From the NCBI GenBank assembly GCA_039881145.1, contig JAYKKI010000037.1:15821501-15885500 (forward strand): DNA of 64,000 nucleotides. Direction: 5' to 3'. Position numbers and translations under genes: made by a program. Every line of letters begins with the position of its first letter. The stretch's first letter is position 1. The notes beneath the pieces were generated by a model, which was given only the letters and a program-made list of their open reading frames with translations, searched no databases and was not told the origin of the DNA. Below are positions 52,630 to 64,000 of the stretch, one piece after another. This DNA is from Druceiella hillmani (lineage: Eukaryota; Arthropoda; Insecta; Lepidoptera; Hepialidae).

Positions 52630-55600
52630 CACAATAAGTTCTTTAATTAAATTTTAACATTTACTTAATTTCTAAATAAAATTATATAATATAGGTTACT
52701 TGGCCATTATAGACACTAATTTTAATTTACCTTCAAAACAATTTAGTTTTCAAATTCACATTAAATCTGTAAAGAGTCGTTTAAATTCACTTCGATTATA
52801 AAAAAGAAGCTGTCTCAGGGTTATTAATACAATTCCTGTTGGAGATATTTACGGGCTAAACTTTAGGCAATTCCCATAATGGTCATCAATCAAGGCGAGT
52901 TGTTAAATTTGTGAGATTAATTTAATTACCTACAAAAGACAAAATGCCAATTAAAACGATCGACCTTTGAGGGGCGCGTGGAACGAAGCAATTTTTTGCA
53001 AGAAGACCGAAATGAATTTTATGTAAAAGCACTTATGTTTGAATTATTGAATAACCTTGTATATGAAAACTCAACTTTTTACTTTAAAATTGCTCTAAGT
53101 ATTGTTAATAAATAGAATAGGTAATATTATATCCATTCTTTAATGAAAAGGACATAGACTATATTTTAATTTAAAAAATAAAGACGGCCTAACCAATATT
53201 TTAAATAAAATCTGTTCACCGTCAATATTATGTTCCATTATAATGACAACTACATATATAATAGGACATAATAAATAAGAAATGCGTTGAACTGAAAGCC
53301 AATGAGTGACGTAAATTAAGTGTGAAGATTTATAAGAGGAGAGGTTTCATAGGCGAAATGTGATTTGCATATCTAATAGAACTGTAGAATTAGCGTGACT
53401 GTAGATTGAATATATTTTGGAAAAAATATTACTGGTTAGGTTTTAAAAATAATAAAATAAAAAATATATTTTTGGAACTTTCAGTTTTTTGTACCTTTGT
53501 TTGAACACAAAGCACATAAAAACTACTAATTCAATTAAAATAAAGTTTTTTGAAAGTATAGGAATTGACTTGAAGTAATATTTAATTATTATTTCATAGG
53601 TATAGGTGCATTCAATCATAAAATATTCGAATTTAATATTTAAGATTTAAAAAATTCGTTTCTGTGGATTTAACCAAAGAATGAAAATTATAATTACGAA
53701 AATGTATAGTTTGCATATGTACATCAATAGATGGTGCCACGTACATTTTAAATCAAGGATGAAAATTTACGCCTGGACATACGTTTCTTCACTGAGTGTG
53801 GCCAGGGTCAATTGCATGATAGCAAGCATTACTGTCAGTTATCTTCCCCACATAATATTTTTCCTTATTTTATGTAAATATTAGAAGCTTGCTATGCTTC
53901 TTAAATTTGTTTAAAATTTGAGTCTGTTTGCAATATTTCTGATTTATTTACTTTAGTAAGTTTAGTACTCGGTGGTATAAATTTGATTGTTAATTACATT
54001 CTGTCCACAAACATAATAAAATTGTATAATTTATACATGTATTTACGAAAATGTAATAATAGTAGTAGAAAACTCTTTTCTAATGATTGTCTGTCTGTTG
54101 GTGAACCTGTTTACTCGTTCGCGCATTGCGCAAGAACAGCCATAAAAATTAGATTAAATTTTCACTCGTGGATTCTATAGATTCCGGAGTAGCATAAAGA
54201 TTATGTTTCATTACAAGCGGCCAATTAAAAAAAAGATATGGTAATTTTACAAAAACTTTTCTTTGCTCGCTATAAAATGATGTCCTTGTGATTACTTTAA
54301 AAGATTTCTTACGCGGTTCCGCTAGATTACATATACTTTCCATGCTTTATAAATCTTGAGATCTGTAATAAATTCAGGGAGTAAATTGTCATACAATTTA
54401 TTAGATTTTTAGATTTTGTGTATTTTGTGTATTTCGATTTTGTGTAGATTCGGTGGAGAGTTGATTGATGTAATATGTTAGGACTACTTTATTCTCGTTT
54501 TTCCGTCAACATATAAGCGTAAAAAATGAATAATGTATGACGATGCATCTGAAAAATAAATGAATATTACTTTCATATATGCATATTATCTAAAACGGAT
54601 GTTTTAGTGGCGCCAGATAATATATATTTAAGACGTCTGGGAAAAAGATGGTTTGGTTAATGCTCAGAAAAACTTCATTATGGAACTTTAGTAAGTATAA
54701 TGAAGATAGTTGAAAATAATTAATGAAATAGTATAATTATAAAAATATTTTCTGTGAATATAGATTAAAAAGATGTTCATTTAGAGAATTTATTTTTGAG
54801 AAACAAAAACATTGAAAATTATTTAAAACGGAGAATACGTACGATTGATACCGCAGCATTCCTCTCGATTTTAGAATGGCGAATTGAATAACAATATAAT
54901 TTCAAATGCGATCGCGCTTCGTACATTCAGTGATCCAGCCATGGGTGATCGGACATAGATGTTGGTCGTACATGCATTATATGGAATAGTGATTATTTTC
55001 GTACTTAATAATTGTGAACAAAAAAAATTTAAACCATTTCCAATACAATAGGATCATCAATGTAGCCAAATAATATTTTCGATAAACATGTTTTATGTGA
55101 TTGTTGTTCCAAATTTTCTCCCTAGAATTATTTCTTAGCTGTAGAATTGTTAAAGTGTTATACAATAAAATATGTCAGCAGCGATATCAATTAGTAGCAT
55201 TAACATTTGTATCAGTCAAGTAACGAAAGCTAGATTAATGCATAGATGGAAAATATATAAAATATTTAATGTTGACTTTTTCTAAATAATTTTACTATCC
55301 TCGAGCGTATTCAAAACACTCAATTTTTTTAAGCGAGTTCTCTATAAAATTATAGAGAACTTAAAAAAGTCTTTAATGTAAATTGGCTTTTTGTCGTACG
55401 GTATAAGCGATTAATAAAGATTACATTATTGATTTAATTTTGCTTTTATGGCAATATCTTACTATGATATTTAATTTATTTTCGAATTTTAACATTTTGG
55501 AGTACACTAATATTTGAATTCCATCTATATCATTGTCTTTTATAAAACCTTCCCAACATGGTCAGTTAAAGCAACATTTACCAATTGAACAGAAACTCAC

Positions 55601-57361
55601 ACATATATACACAAAATTTCTACTGCATTAAAAAATCTCTCAAAACACAATTTTATGTATGCTAGCTAAAATTATCTCATTCAAAGAAATATACTTCATA
55701 CGAAAGTGCCTTTTAACTTCTGATCAAGCTCGAGAATATCAGGTGGTTTACTTGGTCGAATCGTGCTGCTTATTCGTTGAGAGTTTATCATTTTACATAA
55801 AATATAAGCTATCGCTACCCTTTTAACGGCAGCTCACAATGCTCATGTGTTTACATATTTAAGACACGTAAACATTATCCGGCACAAACGTGGGACGCTG
55901 CATTCTTTTTATAATAATATTTGCCATTATAATTTTTAGGAAGGAACAAATTTTCAAAAGCAGAAATTATAGACGTGATTTTGAGTTTCGCTAAATCTTA
56001 AATATGAACTTTAATATTTTTGAAACGTTATGTACTATCTTGCTCCAACGATATGATTTCGCTCGTTTCTTATTCCGAAAAAAAATAATTTTTCTTCACA
56101 TTAGTTGCTGAAAAAAGATTCATTTATACCAAAACATTATGTAATATTACGGCATTATCACAACTTTATGTAGGATATGAATATTTTTATTATTGTACTT
56201 TTCTGCTTAAAAGAAAATATCAGAACTATTTTCGATTCAATATGTGAAGCGTTTTTAACAAGAAGGAGAATATATTTCTCCTTCTTGTTGTCCTGACGTC
56301 CTGACGCTATTTTGCATTCAAATGGTTTGAGCAGTAATGACTGAATGCAGAGATTTATATACTCTTACTTTATGCACATTATTCACTTGTATCAAATATG
56401 TGTGGGTAAAATAATGAAATGAATGTGGATTAAATTTAAATTTAATCGGGAAAAGAGTGTCGCATTGGTCATTTTGCATGTAATATTATAATTTTTTCAT
56501 ATTCTCTATATTGTTTTCCACATGTACAATCTACATTTAAATAAAATGCTTTCAGTGCCATTGATCGTCATTTCGGTTTAATTGCCTAAGTTGTTACCGA
56601 CTCCTAATTTTTGCAAATAGTAGTCCAATTTAATGAAAGATTAGGAAATAAATTCAAACTGTAAAAATAGTTATTATTTTTTTTCAGCAAGATACTTGAT
56701 TTTATGTACGAAATGACAAATCTATACTTTCACTTTTATTTTACAAGTTTTTCTTTACAAATTTTAGCGTACACCGTCCACAGACTTTTTGTAATCAGAA
56801 TATTATGAAATGGAAATACATTGTGTAGAAGCCACATTTTTTGGTCGATACGTATGAAATTTCGCACAAAATAGGTTAAGTCAAAATAATATTAAACATA
56901 TATATTCAAAATCGTGGGGTTCAAAACGTAAGAAAGATGTAAAATAAAAAGCATCTTAAAATAAAAGTACATAAAAGGTAAATCTTGGAAAGAGTTTTTA
57001 AAATCATACGAGTTTTGCTTAAAAATATTTTTCTATCATTTATTAGGTAAAATACAAAAAAAAAAGAAAGTTGGAAATATTCAAAAAACTATTTAACAAC
57101 AATGCATTGAAAAGTATAAAATAATAAAAAAAATATTGTTAATTGACACTTTTGCGGTAAAATATAGCTTTCCAGTATCAAGTAATTTATAAAATATTGT
57201 TAAATTTAGAGATTTTTTATTAATAAAACGACTAGGCTAGTAAACATCACTTTATATCAAAAAACTCGTAAATAAAAGTCAAACGAGTATAAATATGACG
57301 AATCGTCATCATACCACTTAGAAGTTTCCGCCACAACCTTTGTTGCTTTGTCGTCAGACCC
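52630..57361. other. Long AT-rich stretch
   Basis: 52850-53000 is a GC-richer segment with homeodomain-like cores (ATCAATCA, TTAATTTAATTACC) and no frame. A perfect 11-bp hairpin AGTTCTCTATA/TATAGAGAACT lies at 55336-55361, and another at 56258-56289. Open frames at 53681-53884, 53983-54180, 54149-54343 (minus) and 54977-55165 (minus) show no domain. Confidence 0.42.
56258..56289. repeat. Near-perfect 14-bp hairpin
   Basis: AACAAGAAGGAGAA and TTCTCCTTCTTGTT flank a 4-base TATA-type loop (with one extra base). It is GC-richer than the surroundings and lies next to a CCTGACGTCCTGACG direct repeat (56292-56306). Confidence 0.78.
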
Positions 57362-57373
57362 TTGCCAACATTC

Positions 57374-57775
57374 ATGGCCAAAATCCTCAAAATAAGTCAA
57401 ACGATGGATATTCTCCATATAATCGTGAAGTTTTTATTACCATCTTCCGGATACATTATTGGACCTTGGCTACCATATATGATCAAACAACTTGTTAAGA
57501 TAAATGAAACGACGAAAGAGCTGAAACACAATGACTGTATTCCTCACTCTCGAGTTGTTCATGTCACCTATTTTTCCTTACATTACCAAACCGTTTTTAT
57601 CATTCGTGACCAATCAAATGTAAACAAATGTAAGGAGTCCAATCACGATAAATTTAATCACCACCATCAAGGAGTTCATTTCACCACCTTTAGGCTTAAA
57701 GCTATCACCTCTAGCTCCATCACCAAACCTTCAGTATCATCTGTGATTAAAGAACTAAAAAGACATAACAAATGA
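57374..57775 (+). CDS. Hypothetical ORF of 133 aa, unknown
   Basis: This is the longest open frame in the window that is neither transposon nor simple repeat. The first ATG is at 57374 (the frame is open four codons further upstream) and the stop TGA ends at 57775. The N-terminal third is hydrophobic (ILHIIVKFLLPSSGYIIGPWLPYMI), a possible membrane or signal-like segment. The middle and C-terminal parts are His/Ser/Thr/Lys-rich (NHDKFNHHHQGVHFTTF, ITSSSITKPSVSSVIKELK). The plus strand is C-rich and G-poor across the frame. I know no family. It could be an exon, a decayed gene or chance; no splice or promoter signal decides it. Confidence 0.3.
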   Translation: MAKILKISQTMDILHIIVKFLLPSSGYIIGPWLPYMIKQLVKINETTKELKHNDCIPHSRVVHVTYFSLHYQTVFIIRDQSNVNKCKESNHDKFNHHHQGVHFTTFRLKAITSSSITKPSVSSVIKELKRHNK

Positions 57776-58288
57776 GTTCGAACTCGGAATCAATTTTCTA
57801 ATAGGAATTTGGTACCTATTACACGTTGGAGAGTTTCTTAGGATGTCTCCGGAGTCCATTATAATATGTTGACCATATTGGTAATGAGACATTTCCAATA
57901 AAATTTCCTTTTAAATGGAAAAAGTTTATTGAAAATTGATCAACGCATCTTCGAGTTACGGCTGTACATACACGAAAAATAAAAAAAATGCATACGCATC
58001 GAATTGATAATAGCCACCTTTTTCTTTAATTAAAAACAATTGACTTCAATTTTATTTCAACATACTTGACGCTATTTCAATATACCATACACTCATGATG
58101 TTAATTGTATTCCATACAATGTTATTTTATTTGATATTTCTGTGAGAAAATATGTAATAGATTCTCTCCAATTTGATTAATTTGACTAAAATTTTGCTGA
58201 TTAATTAATCATTGCTTTCTCTCCATAAGTATGATTAAGTATGCCATTTAAACTAGACACATATTTTTTAGACACATATTTATTTCAT
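57776..58288. other. AT-rich stretch upstream of the retrotransposon
   Basis: No gene or repeat seen. 58248-58282 contains a duplicated TAGACACATATTT string just before the insertion site. Confidence 0.45.
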
Positions 58289-58298
58289 TTTTATGTAA

Positions 58299-60086
58299 GT
58301 ATCAGGGAACTGTTGGCTGAGAAGCGTAAGGCTAGAAAAAAATGGCAGACTACAAGATATCCAGGTGATAAAACAAAATATAACAAATTAACGGCACAAC
58401 TTAAACAACTGCTAGGTGATGACCGTAACCAAAGCCTTACGACGTATTTACAAGAGCTGGATAGTAAACCCTCGACTGATTACTCACTGTGGAAAGCAAC
58501 CAAATATCTCAAACGTCCCATAAGTCACCAGCCACCACTTCGCAAGGCAAATGACTCTTGGGCCACTAACGATGCAGAGAAAGCTCAAGGATTTATGGAA
58601 CATTTACAAGAAGTTTTCAAGCCCAATCCAGATGTCGGTTCCACAAAAATGGAAATGGTCTGCGAATTTCTAGATACAATACACCAACTAGAGCCACCAA
58701 TTGAAAAATTCAACAAAGCCGAAATAAAATCAGCAATCCGAAAACTAGACGTAGGGAAAGTACCAGGCTACGACCTCATAACAGCGACTGTTTTAAGAGA
58801 ATTGTCTGATGACGGTATTAGAGTCCTAACACAGTTGTATAATGCCATTATAAGGAGAGAATTTGTGCCACCACAATGGAAAGTGGCAAAAATTATCATG
58901 ATTCCTAAGCCAGGTAAAAGTCCGCAAGAAGCTAAGTCATATAGACCAATTAGTTTACTTCCAATTCTCTCCAAAGTCATGGAGTTCCTGAAGAGGCTTA
59001 ATCCTATAATCAAAAAGTCCAAATTGATACCTGACCATCAGTTCGTTCGGCTTTAGAAAACACCACAGTACAATCGAGCAAATTCACAGGCTAGTTGAGG
59101 GAATCGCCAAAACATTTGAACAGAAATGTTACTGCACAGCCCCATTCCTTGACATATCCCAGGCGTTTGATCGAGTTTGGCATGACGGCCTGTTATATAA
59201 AATAAAAATGACATTGCCAATAAGATTCTACAACTGTATTAGATCGTATCTGATTGGTAGACACTTCTTTGTCAGCCAAGGAGAAGCAACAACAGAGCTA
59301 AAAGAAATCCTAGCAGGAGTGTCGCAAGGAAGTATAATGGGACCTACTCTGTACCTACTGTACACAGCAGATTTACCAATATCAGATGATGTCGTTATGT
59401 GGACATTTGCAGACGATACAGCTATTATGGCTTCTGACGATACACCAAATCGGGCATCTTACAAACTGCAGGCCTGCTTAGACAAAATAACAAATTGGCT
59501 AAAAGACTGGCGCATTAAGGCGAACGAAGTCAAATCTGTTCAAGTCACATTTACTACCCGAAGACAAACGTGCCCGCCTGTAACACTAAATGGTATACCG
59601 ATGCCACAAGCAGAAGAGGCCAAATACCTTGGAATGTATCTAAACCATCTTTTGACATGGAGGAAACACATTTTTACTAAACGCCTTGCAATGGGTCAAC
59701 AAGTACGCAAACTGTACTGGTTAATTAATAAAAACAGTCCACTGTCAATGGAAAATAAACTCCTAATATATAAAGCCATAATAAAGCCAATATGGACATA
59801 CGGTATACAGCTGTGGGGCACAACTGCGAACTCAAACCTGGAAGTCTTACAAAGATTCCAATCAAAAATATTAAGAATGATAGTTGATGCACCATGGTAT
59901 GTCACAAACGAGAGACTTCACCACGACCTTGGTATAAAATCTGTGAAGGAAGTAATAAGAGACACCATTAAAACTTACAAAGAGAGACTACAGATACACC
60001 GAAATGAACTGGCACATCATCTTATGGATGACATATTCCCAAGTGTTCGGAGACTGAAAAGAAGAATACCACATGACTTATATTAA
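58299..60086 (+). pseudogene. Jockey-type reverse transcriptase, broken by a 4-bp duplication
   Basis: The first frame, to 59056, has the pre-RT linker (RELLAEKRKARKKWQTTRYP, SLWKATKYLKRP) and RT blocks up to PPQWKVAKIIMIPKPGK, SYRPISLLPILSKVME and LIPDHQF. At 59041-59049 a tandem duplication GTTCGTTC adds 4 bases and shifts the frame. The downstream frame from 59049 to TAA at 60086 resumes exactly with GFRKHHSTIEQIHRL, FLDISQAFDRVWHDGLLYK, AGVSQGSIMGPTLYLLYTAD and the catalytic FADD box (59406-59417). It continues through the thumb (KAIIKPIWTYGIQLWG) to the C-terminus. All RT catalytic aspartates seem present. The upstream ATG at 58241 lies in flanking host DNA and is not the element's start. 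Confidence 0.92.
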
Positions 60087-60214
60087 ATTAATTAAGGAAA
60101 TGTCATAGGATGTTTACCTTATACAACCTACTAAAACCAACCTACTAAAATACTTACAAATATTGCTGAATGTCTCTTGGACAGATTGTAATAAGAAAAA
60201 ATAAAAAAAAAAAA
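58299..60214 (+). mobile_element. 5'-truncated Jockey-type non-LTR retrotransposon
   Basis: The element begins at 58299 in the segment between endonuclease and reverse transcriptase domains, so the ORF1 protein and endonuclease are missing, as usual for incomplete target-primed reverse transcription. It ends in an A-rich tail (AATAAGAAAAAATAAAAAAAAA, to 60214). The flanks are identical: TTTTATGTAA at 58289-58298 and again at 60215-60224, a 10-base target-site duplication. The clear duplication and long open frames mark it as a fairly recent insertion. The 3' UTR is about 110 bases. Confidence 0.9.
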
Positions 60215-60224
60215 TTTTATGTAA

Positions 60225-61189
60225 AATTATTTGGCCTTATTATTATCATTTTTATAAAGGTTAATTTTATAAGGATGATGTCGCTACTTGAAGAAATTCA
60301 TTGATTCAATTTTAGATTCGTAATTTTAAAGTAATTAATGAACCTGCAAGGAACATTTCGCGATACCAATTTAAAGTGCATTGGAGACATATTATATCCA
60401 GGGTGTTAGTTAAATAAATATGTTTCGATATCGGTTTTAACAAAAACCAAATGAATTAATAAATATCTTAAATGTAAATGAACCTTGATATTCAATTGCA
60501 TTATTCCACTACGTTTTATTCTTCCTTACAGAGTTTACAATGAAATCCCCTTAAAACGAGAGAACTCATATTTTCTCGTGGGAAGAAACAGGCTACTTGT
60601 AATTCCAATTTTCTTTTCAAAATTATCTTATTTTTACCTTTGTCTTCTTTGTTTTATTAAAGGAAGCGCCCTTTTTTCCTGTTGTGTTGTTTATGCTTAA
60701 TACCGTGAAGATTTCCTTTCTTTTCTTTTATTATTAAAGTATTTACAAGATAATAAATAATTTTAAGTAGATACTTGCTCAGTCCGTAAAACGTAATGAT
60801 AGTCTCTACAAATAAAGAAAAAAAATCTTATATTCTTAAAATATTTTTTTATACATCAATTTTATTTCTGCTTTTAAAATTAATTAGGTACCATTCGTAT
60901 ACGATTAAGTGACTTTTTTTTAATCAATTTTTTTTCACCAAGAACGGCGCATGCAGGTTAATAATACCTGCATACATACATAATGATATAAAATAAAGTT
61001 CAATGGTAAATTTCAACATCAACCCATTAAAGTATAAAGTTATAATTCTCAATTTTACAGTGCAAAATCAGATACTAATATTTGTTCGATTTCGCCCATT
61101 TACTGAAATACAACCACGCAGGAACTATTTGTGGCCAAGTTTGATTATGAATCAAAAATAATGATTTCTGCAGTTGGTAAAATTTTGTT
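60225..61189. other. AT-rich stretch
   Basis: The frame at 60485-60700 is Phe/Leu/Tyr-rich with no domain. A small ATGCAGGTTAATAATACCTGCAT hairpin lies at about 60951-60973. Nothing else seen. Confidence 0.45.
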
Positions 61190-61222
61190 CATATAAATAT
61201 ACATATATATATATATATATAA

Positions 61223-61301
<79 letters not shown>
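61190..61301. repeat. (TA)n microsatellite with AAATACA/TACATA interruptions
   Basis: About 110 bases of TA repeat with two to three interruptions. Tyr-Ile frames on the minus strand (61145-61327, 61152-61499) include this tract and are not genes. Confidence 0.94.
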
Positions 61302-61302
<1 letters not shown>

Positions 61303-64000
61303 CACCCCACAGTAGCCCCATTAGCATTATTTCCTATTCCTAATTGCAGGAATAAATTTTGAAAAAGGGACACAAAAATGTTCGCAAGAAATTTAGATTT
61401 ATGACGGATAACTATTGATAAATGACCAAACTTTGTGACTAAAAGTCGTATGAAAATCGTTAGTAACATGTTTTGCTGTATAATTACATCAAGTGACATA
61501 TTCCCATGATCAGTGTGTCAATTTTTTGTATTGCTCAAAAGATAATTTGGAAATCAATATGTAGCGCTAAGAATCATACAGATATAATGTAATTAACTGT
61601 GTTACATATTTTTTAAGGGTTGATAATTATAGAAAGAAACAAAAATGTTTACCACTTAAATTTATTTTTATTCAGATTAAATCATTTTAGTCATAGTGTT
61701 CTTCTTCAGAATGCATCTATTCAATATTTGGTTTAGAAAGCGAATATAATTTAATGTTCTCATTCATTGACAAATTTTCTATAGTCTTCTATCGAATCTG
61801 GCAGCTAGCAATGAAGCGAATTTTGATATTTTTTTACCTTTTCTTGAGATTTTCAGGATTGAGAATCTGGGTTTTTAAACAGTTCGCAATATGGCAGTTA
61901 TTTAATTGTGCCGGTGTTATCTTTGTTCTTTAATAAAACTCTTTTTTGATATTCATGTACGTTTTTGACATGTAAATGAATATTTTATTCCACGATTGCA
62001 TTAAAGTAAAATGTAAGAGATTCTTAAATTATTAAATAAATAAATAATATCCTGCATCTATTTTAACCACATAATTTAATGTATTGTTTTTGCTTATAAA
62101 TGAAACTACACTATGCGACCAAAACTCAACAGCAACGATCTATAATGAATAACTTTCATGAGAAATTATACCTTAGGAAAAGCTATCGTAAATTAAAGAT
62201 AATTACTAGAACTTTCTCTTGGGTAGCTTTAATTCCGGATCATCTGCTACATTTCTGGTTTGCTGGTATCAACCAACCGGAACAATATTATATTGATACT
62301 AGCATATCTGAAATTTTCCAAGTCGAAACTTTGCAAACGCTGGCAAAAAAATTTTATAGTAGTGAAGATACATACATTTGGATCTATTAGACAGCCCTTT
62401 TACTTTGTCACCTAAAGAATTCATAAATTAATCCATTAGGTTTTTTAAGCGTAGAAAATGAGAGAAAATTTGAAATCGTAATAGTTTCAATTTCTGATTA
62501 AAATTAAACGGTGTTTAAACATTTAAAAAAATGAATGACTTCAATATGTAACGTAACAATATTGGACGTTGTAGGAAAAAGTGGTTTTGAAAGGTTATGG
62601 ATGAGGTCGGCCTGGGTGGAAACCTGGTATGTGTATTTATTTAATTTCCTTATAAACTTATGACATCCCTAGTAACATAATTTATTTACTCTAACTATGA
62701 ATTTAAAGGGTATTTGCTATTACTCTCGGTAAAGGGATTAGAAGTTTTGCAGCGTTTTTAATTTGACATTAAGTCATACCGAACTCTAAGTGGGAAAAAG
62801 GCTCATTATAAGTCATAAATTGTAAACGATTTACGTAATTCATGCGGGATACGGGTGATTTTTTTTAATTAAGAATTAAGTTGGAATAAGGAGTTTTATA
62901 TAAATTTCATTATTTTCAAATCTAAAATAACCACTGTTTTACATTTTAAATAATAAAAATAATAAATAAATAATTTCCTTCTCGAAACATCCAGGTAAAT
63001 ATAAATTAATTAATTTACTTCTATGTACTTGTTTATTTACATAGAGTTACGGAATCATTATGGTTTTAACATCTTTGCATTTCAATAACGTTAAAAGGAA
63101 AAGCAATTAAATTCAGTGAAATTACAATACATACGTAACAAGTATACTCTGGTGCTAAAGCGATTAGGCGTTTGAGCAATTAAAAACCGTGAAAATTAGT
63201 GAATTTCGGCATAATTCGATTCTGGATCTCAGTATAGGAAAGAGATGATTATTATTTCAGCACAATTATTTATCAGTTACAAAAGGTGAGAATTTTTTTA
63301 ATAATTTAGGGCACAAAATCTATTCGTTTAACGCTTAGAAAATAAATTTTATCAAACAAACCAATCTTCTATGCTGCAAATTATGGTAATGCAGCATACA
63401 CAAGGGAAAATAGGTACGAAATAAAAAAGAAAAGTAACATGGTCACTAGTACAAAAATTAAAGGAATGATTTTTTAGACACGCTCTTTCATTAAGTTGTA
63501 CTTAGTTTCATCTGAACTCTAAATAGTAAACCTGGTTTCCTGGCTCTACTCAAGAACAGCATCTGCAGCAACTTGTAATCTGCTATAATTGTAATATCTG
63601 TGAGAATTTTCATGTTATCCTCAAAAAAGATAGCATTTTGCAATTTTAACTATATTACCGGTATTATTTACCAGGATTATTCTCACTTCAACTATGACAC
63701 AAGTGATGCTGAACGTTTTATAGATTTGTGTTCCTTTAATTACACATAAGAACGGTTGAGTCAATTTGAGGTAGCTCAAAGTGTGTATACGATTAATTGT
63801 TATTATAAGTGAAATAAATCTGAAAAGCAATGTTGCGCAAAATTGATAATAGTAATATTTTCATTTTATTGCAAGTGAAATTGTTGGTGAAAATTGAATA
63901 TTTCATTTTTGTCGGATTACATTAAATCAATCTAGTAAATATATTTTTAAAATTTATTTAAACCTTGAAAAATGGTAATTTAATCGGAATAAGTATTATA
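61302..64000. other. AT-rich stretch to the right edge
   Basis: Apart from the hypothetical frame at 62101 nothing is supported. 62600-62630 is a small GC-richer patch. The minus frame 63621-63830 is Ile/Val/Tyr-rich without a domain. Confidence 0.45.
62101..62390 (+). CDS. Hypothetical ORF of 96 aa, unknown
   Basis: ATG at 62101 opens a frame ending with TAG near 62390. Composition is more balanced than in neighbouring frames, with four Trp, and no low-complexity run: NFHEKLYLRKSYRKLK, TFSWVALIPDHLLHFWFAG, QVETLQTLAKKFYSSED. The N-terminal 40 residues are basic. I recognise no domain. It could be an exon or the remnant of a transposon protein. There is no clear splice acceptor immediately upstream and no promoter signal. 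Confidence 0.25.

Noticed and set aside
57770..57800. GTTCGAACTCGG as a tRNA B box
   Set aside because: No matching A box, acceptor stem or cloverleaf around it. A similar string at 39735 (AATTCGAATCAC) also fails.
58241..58298. ATG at 58241 as the start of the reverse transcriptase
   Set aside because: It lies upstream of the target-site duplication, in host DNA. The element is 5'-truncated at 58299 and has no native start codon here.

Overview
This is a strongly AT-rich eukaryotic window. It carries long (TA)n and (TGCG)n microsatellites, scattered decayed transposable elements and no recognisable complete host gene. The mix of elements (a Helitron with a 23-residue N-terminal repeat domain, a Jockey-type non-LTR retrotransposon, Tc1/mariner-superfamily transposases including a DDE/D type with DD41D spacing) fits an arthropod, most likely an insect. 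I cannot name the species. There is no operon structure, no prokaryotic gene, no rRNA, and I found no tRNA or CRISPR array.

Layout. 1-3161 (minus strand): the 5' part of an autonomous-type Helitron. It has a 5' terminus starting TCTATACTACC at 3161, a TATA-box promoter near 2440, and a broken coding region with an N-terminal repeat domain resembling the STPR domain, then a Cys-cluster region, then the start of the Rep region, which runs off the left edge. 5578-6125 (plus): a Tc1-like transposase fossil. About 6342: a second Helitron-type terminus. 18912-19990: a 33-bp minisatellite of about 32 units whose period is a multiple of three, so it stays open in several frames. 28640-30235: two direct copies of an unknown ~115-bp repeat. 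30709-31120 and 46040-46472: two inverted copies of an LTR-like repeat. 33382-34692 (plus): a nearly whole DD41D transposon inserted in a (TA)n tract, inactivated by one stop and one frameshift. 44350-44710 (plus): a decayed Jockey-type RT C-terminus. 58299-60214 (plus): a young, 5'-truncated Jockey-type element with a 10-bp target-site duplication, broken by a 4-bp tandem duplication.

Between these lie AT-rich non-coding sequence, many microsatellites and an unusual number of snap-back hairpins (24064, 28904, 35559, 42692, 52571, 56258). The few unexplained open frames with an ATG or exon-like context (32062, 35074, 57374, 62101, and an AT-hook fragment at 41003) are described as hypothetical.

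The elements do not form one system. The window reads as a gene-poor intergenic or intronic region serving as a repository of transposons of different ages. The most interesting items are the 23-residue repeat domain fused to the Helitron Rep protein, the 33-bp minisatellite with its ~190-bp higher-order period and 11-residue encoded repeat, the inverted LTR-like pair, and a short hairpin whose arm starts with a miR-92-like seed.
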